Source of the DNA: Tritrichomonas foetus
Lineage: Eukaryota; Parabasalia; Tritrichomonadida; Tritrichomonadidae
Direction: 5' to 3'
Assembly (NCBI GenBank): GCA_001839685.1
Contig: MLAK01000787.1
Coordinates: 17,749 to 62,914 of the forward strand
Length of the DNA stretch: 45,166 nt
The translations under genes and the position numbers were made by a program. The notes beneath the pieces were generated by a model. That model saw only the letters and a list, made by a program, of their open reading frames with translations. It searched no databases and was not told where the DNA came from. Positions 35,824-44,965 of the stretch are shown piece after piece; the first letter of the stretch is position 1; the number at the start of each line of letters is the position of its first letter.

Positions 35824-38800
35824 TTATTTAAATTCGTTTGGTGATGATGGCGGTGCTTCCTGATTTTCAGTTCCTCTAAAAATTGATTCTATAGACTCAC
35901 CTTTATTGTTTGTCATTGCTCTAAATTTAAGTTCTTCTAAATCAATATTATATTTATCCGCAAGTTCTTGAAGTAATTTGGAATCCGTGTCTATCGACTT
36001 CAATAGAGCTACGATTTCTTCTTTAGCCTTTCGCTTATCTGTTTCAATAATGTGTCTCTTCTTCATTGCTAAGCTTGATTCCATTTGTTGTTCTCTTCGT
36101 AATTGTTCAAACCGTTTCATATTTTCTTCAAACATCTTCTTGTTTCTTTCTTTCATTGCAGCATCTCGTCTTGCCTTTCGAAGAACTTCGAATTGTTTCT
36201 GCTTCCTTCGAACTTGTTCTTCAATTATTTTTTCATTTCTTTCTCTTTGTCGTTGTTTCTTAAGTTCTTCCAGTTTCTTTTCTTTCTCTTTTTGTAATTC
36301 TTCAGCTCGTAAAATTTCATTTTGTTTTTGTTTCTCATTTTTATCACGTTTTTGTTTCATCTTTTTAGCGGTTTCACTGTATCCAAGTTTGGCCATTAAT
36401 GCTTGTTTCTGTTTTTCATTTTCTTTATTGATTAGAATTTGTTCAGCTAATTTCTGTTTCAACAGTATATTTTCTTGTAAAGTTGCAATTTTTTCATCAA
36501 GTTGTTGACGAACTTCAGCAGCATGCTTTTGTTTAGCCAAATCTCTTTGTTTTTGTAGTTGAGCTTTAGCAATTTTTTCTTCTTCCATCTTTTTGATAGA
36601 TTCTTCAATTCTGGCTTGTTTTTCAATTGCTTCTTTTTGTAGTTGTCTTCTTTTTCTGGCTTCTTTTTTTTGAATATCTTTATATATTTTTTCTTTCCTT
36701 TGTTTTTCTTGGAGATTCTTTTCCTTCAATTCTAATCTTTCTCTTTCCAATTCTTGTTGTCTTAATAAATCTTTCTGATGCAATTCTTTTTCTAATCTCT
36801 CAGCATCTTCTAGTTTCTTTTGCTTGGCATCTTCCGCTTGTTTTTTAACTGTCTCCATTTTAATTCTCCTTTTTTCTTCTTTTAGCATCGCTTCTGCTTT
36901 CTTTTCACGTGCTAATTGTTCAAGTTTTTCTTCTTGAAGTTTTCTTTTTTCTGCTTCTAATTTTTGTAATTCCAAAATCTTCTTTTCGCGTTCTTTTTCT
37001 TGTCTTTCCATTTCTTCTCTTTGTTTTTTCATTTTTTCTCTTTCTACTTTCTGCCTTTCTTTCTTTTTGATTTCTTCTTGTCTCAATCTTTCTTCATCAG
37101 CCATATCACGATCTCTCTGTTGTTGAGCCATATATTTCTGTCGTAATACTTGAAGAAGCATGTTTTCTATTTCTCTTTTTTGTTTTGCTGAGTTACGCAG
37201 CTCATTTTGAATTGAGTTATTAGTTTTATATAATGATGGAAGATGAGATCGAGCTCTATTATTTTGGCTATTTGGATTATTTTGAGATTGTTTTTTTGCA
37301 TATTGTCTTGATAATAAGTTTTCATATTCTTCTGTAACTTCTTTAACTAATCTTTCAACTTCAGCAATCAGTTTTTCGCGAACTTTTTCACGCAAAATTG
37401 GATCTTTACTATATGAATTTAGATCTAATTCAGATGGATAGTATAAATCGTCAACTACAAGTCCAACATTATTAATTGCTTCTTTTCCCAAAGGGTCATT
37501 TATATCAAAAGGCAAACTTTTTGGCAATCTATCACTAAAATCACTAGATTTCCTCAATTTCGGCAAAGACGATTTTGGTGACTGTGACTGAGCTGATATA
37601 GAAGCTTGTGAGAGTGGAGAATTCGCCCTATCCATTCTTGGATTTTTGGATGGAGTGTGTGCAACAACATTTTTTGTTTCAGTTATCATAAATGATTGTT
37701 TACTTCGAGGTGAATCTTCAAATTCTTCAAAATCATCATCAAATTTATCAGAATTAGATCCTTTTGCTGTTTTTGAAGCAGTAGAAACTCTGGAAGGCTG
37801 ACTTGATGTTCCAGATTCAATAAAATCATCTTCATCAATGAAATCTTCATCTAATTCTGTTTTGTCATCTTCACTATCACTTTTTACTTCTTTTTCATTT
37901 TTAATGATTTGACCATTTTTTATTACTTTTTCATTTTTGGGTATTTTTTGATTGTTTTCCTTCTTTTTTATGTTAAAGTTGATCTTCTCTTCTTGATTTT
38001 TTGGATGATTTTGTTTGTGGGAAACTGTCACTTTCTTTTGAATAACATTGTCAGATTTCATATTAACTTTAGTATTCGAAGTTTGATTATTTGGCTTATT
38101 AGATTTTGTTTGTTTTTCAATTGAAGGAGTTTGATTTTTCTTTCGCTCATTTTGAAAAATTTCTGGTTTTGGTGGAGTTTTGGGTTGTACTGTTTGCATT
38201 GAATGTTTTACTGGTGAATTAGATTGTTGTATTTCATTATTTGCATCAGAATTTTCTTCATCATATTCAATATTAAACTCATCCTCACTATCAAAAGTTT
38301 TGATTTTATTTTTCCGACTTTTTAAAAATTGTTCAATTTCAAAATCATCAATTTTATTTGCATTTTCGGCATCTGATGGACTTGTCACTTCAAATTCAAA
38401 ACTTTCAGATTTTGAACTTTGAACAGAACTTTTCCCATTTGCATTTGTAAGAATTTTATTATTATTCAATCCAGCATTTGGATAATTTGATAATTGAGAT
38501 TTTGATTTTGCTTTTGTTGGAGTATTTTTGGTATTGCTGTCATCATCTTTTTCATTTTCTGAATTTGTATCGAGAAATGTTGGTTGAATTAATAATTTTG
38601 GCTTCTTTCCCTGAATATTTGAATTTCGTCCGCTCACATTTCTAGAATTGCTGTTTGATTGATTATTCAATAATTTTGTGGTCAATATTTTCGAATTCGA
38701 AAACATATTTTCTGGTTTATTCGTTTCGTTTGATGCTGATTGATTTTCACTAGGATTATTGGCCTGAGTAACATTTTGATTTAACAATCGACTCTTTTTT

Positions 38801-38979
38801 ATTTGATTATTTGAAAGCGATGCGTCAGATTCTCGAATTTTGTTTTGATCCGTTTCCGAGTATTGATTTTTTGGATGATTTTGGGTCCGCTGCTGATTTT
38901 GTGGTTTTTCTTGAATTTCGAACTCGCCAAAATCATCGTCGTTGTCCATTAAAAAAGCGTCATCATCAAAATCATCCAT
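35824..38979 (-). CDS. Acidic low-complexity and coiled-coil protein
   Basis: This 1051-residue protein is not recognised. Residues 1-45 are extremely acidic (MDDFDDDAFLMDNDDDFGEF). Residues about 45-500 are disordered, Asn/Ser/Lys/Gln-rich with acidic patches. About 510-550 is a more ordered helical piece with PKSLPFDINDPLGKEAI and DLYYPSELDLN. From about 620 to 990 runs an uninterrupted single-helix or coiled coil rich in Arg, Lys, Glu and Gln (such as RQEKEREKKILEL), of the MAP7/trichohyalin/caldesmon type, often microtubule- or flagellum-associated. The C-terminus is a short ordered segment (LLKSIDTDSKLLQELADKY). A TCATCT sequence at 38984-38989 is 8 nt before the ATG. TAAATAAA surrounds the stop. 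A cytoskeletal role is inference from composition. Confidence 0.85.
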   Translation of the reverse strand: MDDFDDDAFLMDNDDDFGEFEIQEKPQNQQRTQNHPKNQYSETDQNKIRESDASLSNNQIKKSRLLNQNVTQANNPSENQSASNETNKPENMFSNSKILTTKLLNNQSNSNSRNVSGRNSNIQGKKPKLLIQPTFLDTNSENEKDDDSNTKNTPTKAKSKSQLSNYPNAGLNNNKILTNANGKSSVQSSKSESFEFEVTSPSDAENANKIDDFEIEQFLKSRKNKIKTFDSEDEFNIEYDEENSDANNEIQQSNSPVKHSMQTVQPKTPPKPEIFQNERKKNQTPSIEKQTKSNKPNNQTSNTKVNMKSDNVIQKKVTVSHKQNHPKNQEEKINFNIKKKENNQKIPKNEKVIKNGQIIKNEKEVKSDSEDDKTELDEDFIDEDDFIESGTSSQPSRVSTASKTAKGSNSDKFDDDFEEFEDSPRSKQSFMITETKNVVAHTPSKNPRMDRANSPLSQASISAQSQSPKSSLPKLRKSSDFSDRLPKSLPFDINDPLGKEAINNVGLVVDDLYYPSELDLNSYSKDPILREKVREKLIAEVERLVKEVTEEYENLLSRQYAKKQSQNNPNSQNNRARSHLPSLYKTNNSIQNELRNSAKQKREIENMLLQVLRQKYMAQQQRDRDMADEERLRQEEIKKKERQKVEREKMKKQREEMERQEKEREKKILELQKLEAEKRKLQEEKLEQLAREKKAEAMLKEEKRRIKMETVKKQAEDAKQKKLEDAERLEKELHQKDLLRQQELERERLELKEKNLQEKQRKEKIYKDIQKKEARKRRQLQKEAIEKQARIEESIKKMEEEKIAKAQLQKQRDLAKQKHAAEVRQQLDEKIATLQENILLKQKLAEQILINKENEKQKQALMAKLGYSETAKKMKQKRDKNEKQKQNEILRAEELQKEKEKKLEELKKQRQRERNEKIIEEQVRRKQKQFEVLRKARRDAAMKERNKKMFEENMKRFEQLRREQQMESSLAMKKRHIIETDKRKAKEEIVALLKSIDTDSKLLQELADKYNIDLEELKFRAMTNNKGESIESIFRGTENQEAPPSSPNEFK

Positions 38980-39784
38980 TTCCAGATGATTTTAACGAGA
39001 TTTATTAATTCAAAAAATACTTAACGTACATTTACATAGAAAAAGTTATTTGACTTGTCAATCCAAAAGTATTTTCTTGAAATGAAGAATCGCACACAAA
39101 TATCCTCGACATTACGACCAAATTTAAGTTAGATTAATTTGAATACGCTTTCTGGTTTCACTTTTGCTTTCTTTATCTACACCTTCAGCAATATTCTTCA
39201 ACTTAACAATGCGTGGAAGAAAGTGTATCACAAGTCAAAAAGTGCCAATCATTGGAAAATTTTGAAACCCATTTCATTGATAAGTTCCTGATGTTTGACC
39301 ATTCTTCATGAATGGCAGTCAATTAATGATCAATTTAATGTACTTAAGGACTCATAGATTCATTTTATCAATGCTTAAGATTAAAATCCAAACATGCAAT
39401 TACATTATTCAAAATTTAAGTTCACTGATGTAATTTCTCCGAATGAATTTTCTTTTTATAAAGAAATTTTGAAAAGTGAAACTTATTCCTGTTGATGCTG
39501 TCTTTTCTATAAAACTTGGATTTTGTTTAGTGTTACCTAGTTAATACAAAAATGATGATCACTCTCTCCGATTAATGGTGAATTGTCATTTTTTACTGAT
39601 GATGTGCCGATTTGTCATTCTACATTCAAATAAATCTGGAATTAAAATTATCTCTCAATTTACATATATATTATCATAATCTCAAGTCGATTTCAAACTT
39701 TTAAATTAAAAGTGATTAAATTTTATAAAACAATTAGCCTAAATTATTTGCTCAGGCATAAAAAAGCATCAATGGCTGATGTTA
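38980..39784. other. 805-bp spacer with a possible coding remnant
   Basis: AT-rich spacer between two minus-strand genes. On the minus strand a 36-codon open stretch near 39123-39230, directly after a stop, reads HFLPRIVKLKNIAEGVD then KESKSETRKRIQINLT; it has coding-like composition but no ATG. Otherwise nothing is seen. The left part should contain the promoter of the acidic coiled-coil gene. Confidence 0.4.
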
Positions 39785-40534
39785 TCATTCAATAACCTCA
39801 AACCTTGAGATAGCCAAGCTAAAGAGTTCCCTCCTTCTTTTATGTATGGATTGGATATAAATATCGTCAAGTCGATTCAACAGTGCTTCTATCGACTCTT
39901 CAGGGAACATTTTCAAACGAGGTACTTCTTGAAATATTGTAGAAACAATTACATCCAGTGGCTGTTTAAGCATATAATTTGAGTATGCATATCCATGCTC
40001 AATGACACCACTTTGTTCCAAAACAAAGACAACTAAATATAATCTTCGAAGTACTTTCTTTGCATGCTCTGGATTATCAGAAATGAGATTTACCACCTCT
40101 CTAATATTCAAAGAATCTACTCCGAGAAATATAAAAAGTGAAATGAATTTGATCACAAGTGTTGATAATGATGGTGATTGACCAACCCGGAATATTTGAG
40201 TGATACTTTCTGTATGTGCTCTTAATTCATTTTGAACACCATACCGCACAAAAGCAGCTGTAGTGGATCCAAATCCACGCCATACAATAAGTTTGTTACT
40301 AATATGTCCGAAAACTTCAAGTGAGTCAAGAATGTTGAATAAATCACTTTGTCTTCTTTTATCACAGTCAGCAATATCAGCAAAACGTACTGGCGAGTTT
40401 TGAGAGAGTTCAAATTGTCTTATAACTCTTTGAATGAATGTTCCAAATTGTTCACGTTCAGTTGAACGTTGTTCATGTGAGATACGAGTTTTAATCTCCT
40501 CAGAATTTCTATTTTTCGAAGAGTTCTTGGACAT
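39785..40534 (-). CDS. Tandem winged-helix protein resembling E2F/DP
   Basis: This 249-residue protein appears to hold two winged-helix domains. WH1 (about 27-88) has FGTFIQRVIRQF, an acidic-core helix FADIADCD, the recognition-helix pattern KRRQSDLFNILDSLEVFGHI and the closing wing LIVWRG, matching the E2F pattern RRIYDI-x-NVLE-x-x-G-x-I with the wing ending W-x-G. WH2 (about 120-190) has SLSTLVIKFISLF, then KKVLRRLYLVVFVLEQSGVIEH, again E2F-like. E2F factors control S-phase genes. Two linked domains in one chain recall E2F7/8, which bind DNA without a DP partner, but the protein is far shorter and lacks other E2F regions. The C-terminal 50 residues are helical. DNA binding is inferred from pattern only. 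No initiator is obvious. Confidence 0.65.
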   Translation of the reverse strand: MSKNSSKNRNSEEIKTRISHEQRSTEREQFGTFIQRVIRQFELSQNSPVRFADIADCDKRRQSDLFNILDSLEVFGHISNKLIVWRGFGSTTAAFVRYGVQNELRAHTESITQIFRVGQSPSLSTLVIKFISLFIFLGVDSLNIREVVNLISDNPEHAKKVLRRLYLVVFVLEQSGVIEHGYAYSNYMLKQPLDVIVSTIFQEVPRLKMFPEESIEALLNRLDDIYIQSIHKRRRELFSLAISRFEVIE

Positions 40535-41376
40535 AGGTGTTACTTTTTTCGTTTCTCCTTCTTTATTTTAGTTGGGTTCACAAAGTTAAATTGATCCTCA
40601 AATTTCTAATAATATTTGATCAATTTCGCTTTTGTTTTTGATACAACACCATTTCTTTTTCAGTTAATTCAAAACTTTCAATAAAATAATAAAAAATTGA
40701 TAAAAAACGCTATCACAACTTTCTCAATCGGTATTCAAATTTTACAAAATTCTTGGAATAATATGTCATTCAATTATTGTATTCACGTCTTATGAATATA
40801 TTTGTATTTTTCAATTAAAAAAAATCACCCAGAAAATTTTTATGCTCAGAATTGTCAAACGAAATATCATTCGCATGATGTCACAATGATTTTTGTCTAA
40901 TATGTATTATAGCTATTGAAATTCGGAAACTATTCATTCGAAAATGACTGATTTTATCACAAATTCTTTCAGAAATCGATTTTTCAAATGTTATTCAAAA
41001 TCACAAACTATCAAATCAGAAATATATATTTACTTCCAGTTATATATTATATTCGATGTACATGGAATCTGATGTTTTGTGAAACAAATTCTTTTCGAAG
41101 AAATCTACCAATTTTTGAAAGGCTGATAACAATTATGAAATAAAAGGATTTTTTGAGGCATATGGGAAATGCTGTAGAATAAATTCTGATTTATTTGTTT
41201 CACATTCACTATAAATAAATTTTATCAAAGACTTTTGCTGCATTGTCTCACGCTTTGTTAATGATACATAGCTTTATTAACTTTTTCCAATTCCAAGAAA
41301 ATTGAATTCTTATACGCATGGCCGAATGACTTATGATATAGTTATTATGCAAATATTTCGAAAAACAAGAGAAGAA

Positions 41377-41402
41377 AATAAACTATACTTGATTTCATTA
41401 AC

Positions 41403-41436
<34 letters not shown>
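41377..41436 (+). repeat. AATAAA followed by a 33-nt poly(A) tract
   Basis: AATAAA at 41377-41382 is followed 21 nt later by an uninterrupted run of 33 A (41404-41436). The arrangement is what an inserted cDNA copy of a polyadenylated mRNA would leave. There is no recognisable coding sequence immediately upstream, and no flanking target duplication was found by eye, so simple homopolymer expansion is an equal alternative. The exact run length in the true genome is uncertain because long homopolymers are error-prone. Confidence 0.6.
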
Positions 41437-41438
<2 letters not shown>

Positions 41439-41569
41439 ATAAACAAATATGTTTATGATTCATCATTCGAAACAATGCCATTTTTTCAACTGCTTTCACA
41501 ATTAATTCATAATACTTACATTCATCTTCCTGATCAAATTTTTTATTTACAATTTTCATTCCTTATCTT

Positions 41570-41945
41570 TGAATGTCTTCTTAACCTCCTGTTACAAAAA
41601 TCTTTCTAATATAATTTACTGCGCCTTCATTGTTAGTGATTCATATAATATCTGACTAATATCATGGGTTGAATCCTCATTACCTAAATCTGCTGCAAGC
41701 AGAATATATTTTGCAGCTTCTTGACGAATAATTTTGGTGAACTCCTATAACATTGATTGTGGATGTCCTTTTTCTACATCTTTTTGTCATATTATCCTGT
41801 TCCTGTGTGATTCTGTAGCACCAATCCCTTTGGTTGTGAAGTGATCACTTAGAACTAAGCCTTGAAATCTGGCGTTTGCTTCCATAGAGGATAAGAAGTG
41901 TAATAAAATCTTTAACTGGCCGCAAAATTTTAGCTAATGGCTGTA
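41570..41945 (-). pseudogene. Decayed GH3 (beta-hexosaminidase-like) glycosidase fragment
   Basis: On the minus strand a block around 41805-41885 reads MEANARFQGLVLSDHFTTKG, closely like the catalytic-region signature of family GH3 beta-N-acetylhexosaminidases (LGF-x-G-L-V-x-SDD-x-x-M-K-G). In another frame just upstream (about 41890-41940) is PLAKILRPVKDFI, and downstream (about 41640-41740) is KIIRQEAAKYILLAADLGNE. Stops and frame changes separate the pieces, so this is a remnant, not a gene. The SDD of active enzymes reads SDH here. The call is by motif memory and only the GH3 signature block is persuasive. Confidence 0.4.
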
Positions 41946-42015
41946 GACAAGGACACACAGCCAATGAATTGGCCACTCAGGCTTCATTATTATTATTTGT
42001 GAACTATCATTAACT

Positions 42016-42159
42016 GAAGCATATCGACAAAGTACTCTTGCTCAATCTCAAGCAAGTTGCTGACAATAACGATGCGGAAACATAACAACTTGCTTTTATG
42101 CAGGTGAAGTTTTTGCTCGTTATCCAGCAACTTATAAAGAATTAATCAAATATTTCTAA
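42016..42159 (+). pseudogene. Unidentified coding remnant with in-frame stops
   Basis: On the plus strand a frame reads EAYRQSTLAQSQASC, then two stops, then CGNITTCFYAGEVF and ARYPATYKELIKYF before TAA at 42157-42159. The terminal part has strong protein-like composition in AT-rich surroundings. It is oriented opposite to the GH3 remnant. Family not recognised; presumably debris of a second gene. Confidence 0.3.
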
Positions 42160-42299
42160 AAATGTAATGCTATTACTATAAAGAATATTATTCATTGTTA
42201 TTTAATGGATAGTAACATTTTTTTAATGAAATTGATCGACCTTTATATTTATCGAAAATATTTCTAATTTTAAAAACTAATAGATTCTATGAACCAAAA

Positions 42300-43358
42300 T
42301 TATATGTTGGGGTTAAAATCATGAAGGATTGCTAAAGTCGGCAGTAGTGGAGTTACTTTTTCTAATTTCCCTACAAATTCTTCATCCTTTTCATCAAGTT
42401 TAATTCTGAAAAACAAAGAATTATTAAATTGGGTTTGCATTGTTAATTTCTGAGAATCTTTGAGTCGAAAATTTCGTATTTTTTCATTTTTGAAGTATGA
42501 GAAAACCATTCTTGTAGTTTCATCTTCATAATTTTTTTCTTCTTCCTCATTATTCAAATTATCACTCTCAGTTTCATTATCTGAAATTTGGCCAACTTCA
42601 TCCTTTTGAGTTTCAGCCTGTGTTTCAACGTTATTTTTATTTGCCATATTTTTTTGGCTTAATATTTTCTTTACGTTTTGATCGTCTTCATGATAATTAA
42701 GGAGATTAGAAAGATCGAAAAAGCATGATCCATCTATTGGTTGATTTGCAGTTGAAGGTGAAGGAGGACGACTATCATTATCGCTATTTTCATTATTATT
42801 CTCATCATTGTTTTCATTCTCATGATTGCTGTTTTCATCAACATTATTGTCATTAACATTATTAATATCATCAGGTTTCAAAGGCGTAAAATATACAATA
42901 TTATTTGAGAGAAAACTGCGAAAAGTTGATTTTTGGCTTCTTTCGATATTCAAAAACAGAGAAGGAATTGTACAGTGCTGAGTCCTTTTAAGTAAAGTAA
43001 AGAGACTATGGCCATCTTTCGTGACTGGAATTTTGAAAAATTTCCAATGTTCAAATGCATCAATTTGATCATGAATTAATTGCTGAAAGTAGTCCGAAAT
43101 TGGGTTTTCGTCAAAGTTTTCAACTGTTACATTGTCACGCGAAAGATTTTTAAAGAAAACCAGCTCAGAAATTCCAAAACATTTCGGGAGTAATTTTGAG
43201 TGAAAAGCAATATTTTGTCTGTCGCAAACTAATCCAATTTCAAGCAGTTTTTGAACAGCATTGTTGTATTTGGAAGCGGTTTTAATGGTTACGATAATTC
43301 GGAACATAATATTCGCAGCGAAATAATTGAGATGTTCTGTGGTAGTAAAATGAAGCAT
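42300..43358 (-). CDS. Hypothetical protein with Asn/Asp/Glu-rich middle
   Basis: From the first in-frame ATG (43358) the protein has 352 residues. About 1-160 is an ordered mixed alpha/beta domain (LNYFAANIMFRIIVTIK, KYNNAVQKLLEIGLVCD, FGISELVFFKNL) that I do not recognise. About 165-280 is low-complexity Asn/Asp/Glu/Ser. The C-terminal ~70 residues are ordered (RMVFSYFKNEKIRNFRL, NNSLFFRIKLDEKDEEF). The frame stays open a further 49 codons upstream to a TTG at 43505, with protein-like sequence near the ATG (VVKIPFRTEVQKQ), so the true start may lie upstream. An A11 run at 43427-43437 (T11 on the coding strand) separates this frame from an ATG at 43469-43467 in the neighbouring frame; one extra T would join them. 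A perfect TCATTT initiator at 43435-43440 also lies there. The gene runs divergently from, and nearly touches, the mannosyltransferase gene. Confidence 0.65.
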   Translation of the reverse strand: MLHFTTTEHLNYFAANIMFRIIVTIKTASKYNNAVQKLLEIGLVCDRQNIAFHSKLLPKCFGISELVFFKNLSRDNVTVENFDENPISDYFQQLIHDQIDAFEHWKFFKIPVTKDGHSLFTLLKRTQHCTIPSLFLNIERSQKSTFRSFLSNNIVYFTPLKPDDINNVNDNNVDENSNHENENNDENNNENSDNDSRPPSPSTANQPIDGSCFFDLSNLLNYHEDDQNVKKILSQKNMANKNNVETQAETQKDEVGQISDNETESDNLNNEEEEKNYEDETTRMVFSYFKNEKIRNFRLKDSQKLTMQTQFNNSLFFRIKLDEKDEEFVGKLEKVTPLLPTLAILHDFNPNI

Positions 43359-43510
43359 TTGCTTTTGAACTTCTGTCCTAAATGGTATTTTTACGACTCT
43401 GTGTTCGAAATTCGTTTTTAAATCGCAAAAAAAAAAATGATGAAAAAAATCTTTGATGATGTAATCATAGTGGTGTAAAATGGCAAACAATAAAGGTGCA
43501 ATCAAAGAAG

Positions 43511-44965
43511 ATGCTAAGTCGATTTAAACTTCAGCCAAAAACAAAACTCAATGGAACAGATGCATTTTTCCTTTTTATTATCCTCTGCTTTTCGTTCGCT
43601 TCAAGATTATGGATTTTACACAATCCCGATGCAGTTGTTTTCGATGAGGTCCATTTTGGCAATTTCACAAACTGGTACACGAAATCCGAGTTTTTCTATG
43701 ATATTCATCCACCTCTCGGCAAAATGGTTATGTTTTTATTCGCAAATTTATCTGAATATGATGGCGACATTGATTTCAGCGGAAACTACGCGCGTTCATT
43801 CAGAAATTCACAATACGTTATTCTCAGACTCACTCCGGCGATTTTTTCCTCATTATGCGCACCCATGATATATCTCGCATTACGGTTTGATTCATTCAGT
43901 AGTTATGCAGCTTTCATATCTGCATTTCTGATGTGTTGTGATTCCTCCTTGCTAACTGAGCAAAGATTTATTCTCAGTGATGGAATGCTCCACTTTTTTA
44001 GTTGTTTATTTTTAGTTGTTTTTTCTTATACAAATTCTTTACCTTCATTTTCGAGTCGATGGTTCCTATTCATATTTCTCAGTGGTGTCACACTTGGTGC
44101 GGCCTGTAGTTCAAAAAATACAGCATGGGGTCTCATGGCCTATGCCGCGTATGTTGAAGTCTTCATTACTTTACAAATCTACGCGCCATTTTCATTCGAT
44201 GCTGTTTTTTCGGTTGCAGTGCGAGGCTGCTTACTTGCGCTACCTGTCATTGTTGTCTACGTTTTAAGCTTTGTGATCCATTTCATTATTTTGCCATTTT
44301 CCGGTCAAGGTACTGCATATCTCTGCCAAGACATGAAAGACCAACTCATTCTCAAAAACATTGCCAGTTCAGAACTCTGGGCCAAAAGGGTTATGAAGCC
44401 AAATTTGATATCTCGCACAATATTGCTCTCCTTTAACATGCATAGAGGAAACATGGGTATCAAACAATTTCACGGTGCTCAAAGTCGACCAATTAACTGG
44501 CCTTTGCTCACCGGCAATTATGTTGCTTTTTGGGTTGGCTCACAAAACCGTCAAGTAAATTGTATGGGAAATGTTTTTGTTTACTATTTTGCCTTTTTCA
44601 GCTTGATTGCAAATTTTGTAACATTCTGGAAACCAAAATGGAACATTTCACTGAGATATGTTGTTGGGCGGATTGTTTCATTTGTTCCTTTCTTTTTAAT
44701 TCCACGATCCATGTTTTTATACCATTATTTGATCCCATTGATCATTGGATGCATGTCCGCAGGTGCTGCTGTTGATAATCTTTTCTCTCGAAAATGGGTT
44801 GGAATTATGCTTGTGGTGGTGTGTGTTTTATCTGCTTTTGGATTCTATCTTTGGAGTCCTTACGCGTATGGAACTTCGCACTTGGACAGAGACATAACAA
44901 TCTGGCACGATAACTGGGTACATGGAGACCAATTTCATCGTGAATTGCAAAAAAGTTCGAAATAA
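43511..44965 (+). CDS. Protein O-mannosyltransferase (GT39/PMT family) without MIR module
   Basis: This 485-residue multi-pass ER membrane enzyme transfers mannose from dolichol-phosphate-mannose to Ser/Thr of secretory proteins. The N-terminal catalytic signature is intact: FDEVHFG with Asp45-Glu46, then DIHPPLGK (64-71), preceded by a membrane segment. Further PMT features are LRLTPAIFSSLCAPMIY, ILSDGMLHFF, SSKNTAWG, and the C-terminal four-helix part with INWPLL and YHYLIPLIIGCMSA. About nine to eleven hydrophobic segments can be counted. Eukaryotic PMTs are usually ~750 residues because a lumenal MIR domain sits in the loop; here the loop is short and MIR is absent, as in many bacterial PMTs. 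I use the ATG at 43511; the frame upstream only reaches a GTG at 43496. No clear initiator is seen. The gene is complete with its stop at 44963-44965. Confidence 0.9.
   Translation: MLSRFKLQPKTKLNGTDAFFLFIILCFSFASRLWILHNPDAVVFDEVHFGNFTNWYTKSEFFYDIHPPLGKMVMFLFANLSEYDGDIDFSGNYARSFRNSQYVILRLTPAIFSSLCAPMIYLALRFDSFSSYAAFISAFLMCCDSSLLTEQRFILSDGMLHFFSCLFLVVFSYTNSLPSFSSRWFLFIFLSGVTLGAACSSKNTAWGLMAYAAYVEVFITLQIYAPFSFDAVFSVAVRGCLLALPVIVVYVLSFVIHFIILPFSGQGTAYLCQDMKDQLILKNIASSELWAKRVMKPNLISRTILLSFNMHRGNMGIKQFHGAQSRPINWPLLTGNYVAFWVGSQNRQVNCMGNVFVYYFAFFSLIANFVTFWKPKWNISLRYVVGRIVSFVPFFLIPRSMFLYHYLIPLIIGCMSAGAAVDNLFSRKWVGIMLVVVCVLSAFGFYLWSPYAYGTSHLDRDITIWHDNWVHGDQFHRELQKSSK

Larger units (their letters stand above)
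40535..42299. other. 1.8-kb gene-poor region with poly(A) tract and gene debris
   Basis: AT-rich region between two minus-strand genes. From 40535 to 41403 I see nothing coding. A 33-nt A run lies at 41404-41436. From about 41570 to 42160 the composition becomes more GC-rich and shows degenerate coding on both strands, interrupted by stops (see separate entries). No intact gene is present. Confidence 0.6.

Noticed and set aside
40535..41403. tRNA or other structured RNA gene
   Set aside because: No T-arm GGTTCGA-type sequence with matching stems was found here or in other spacers by eye; a covariance search would be the proper test.
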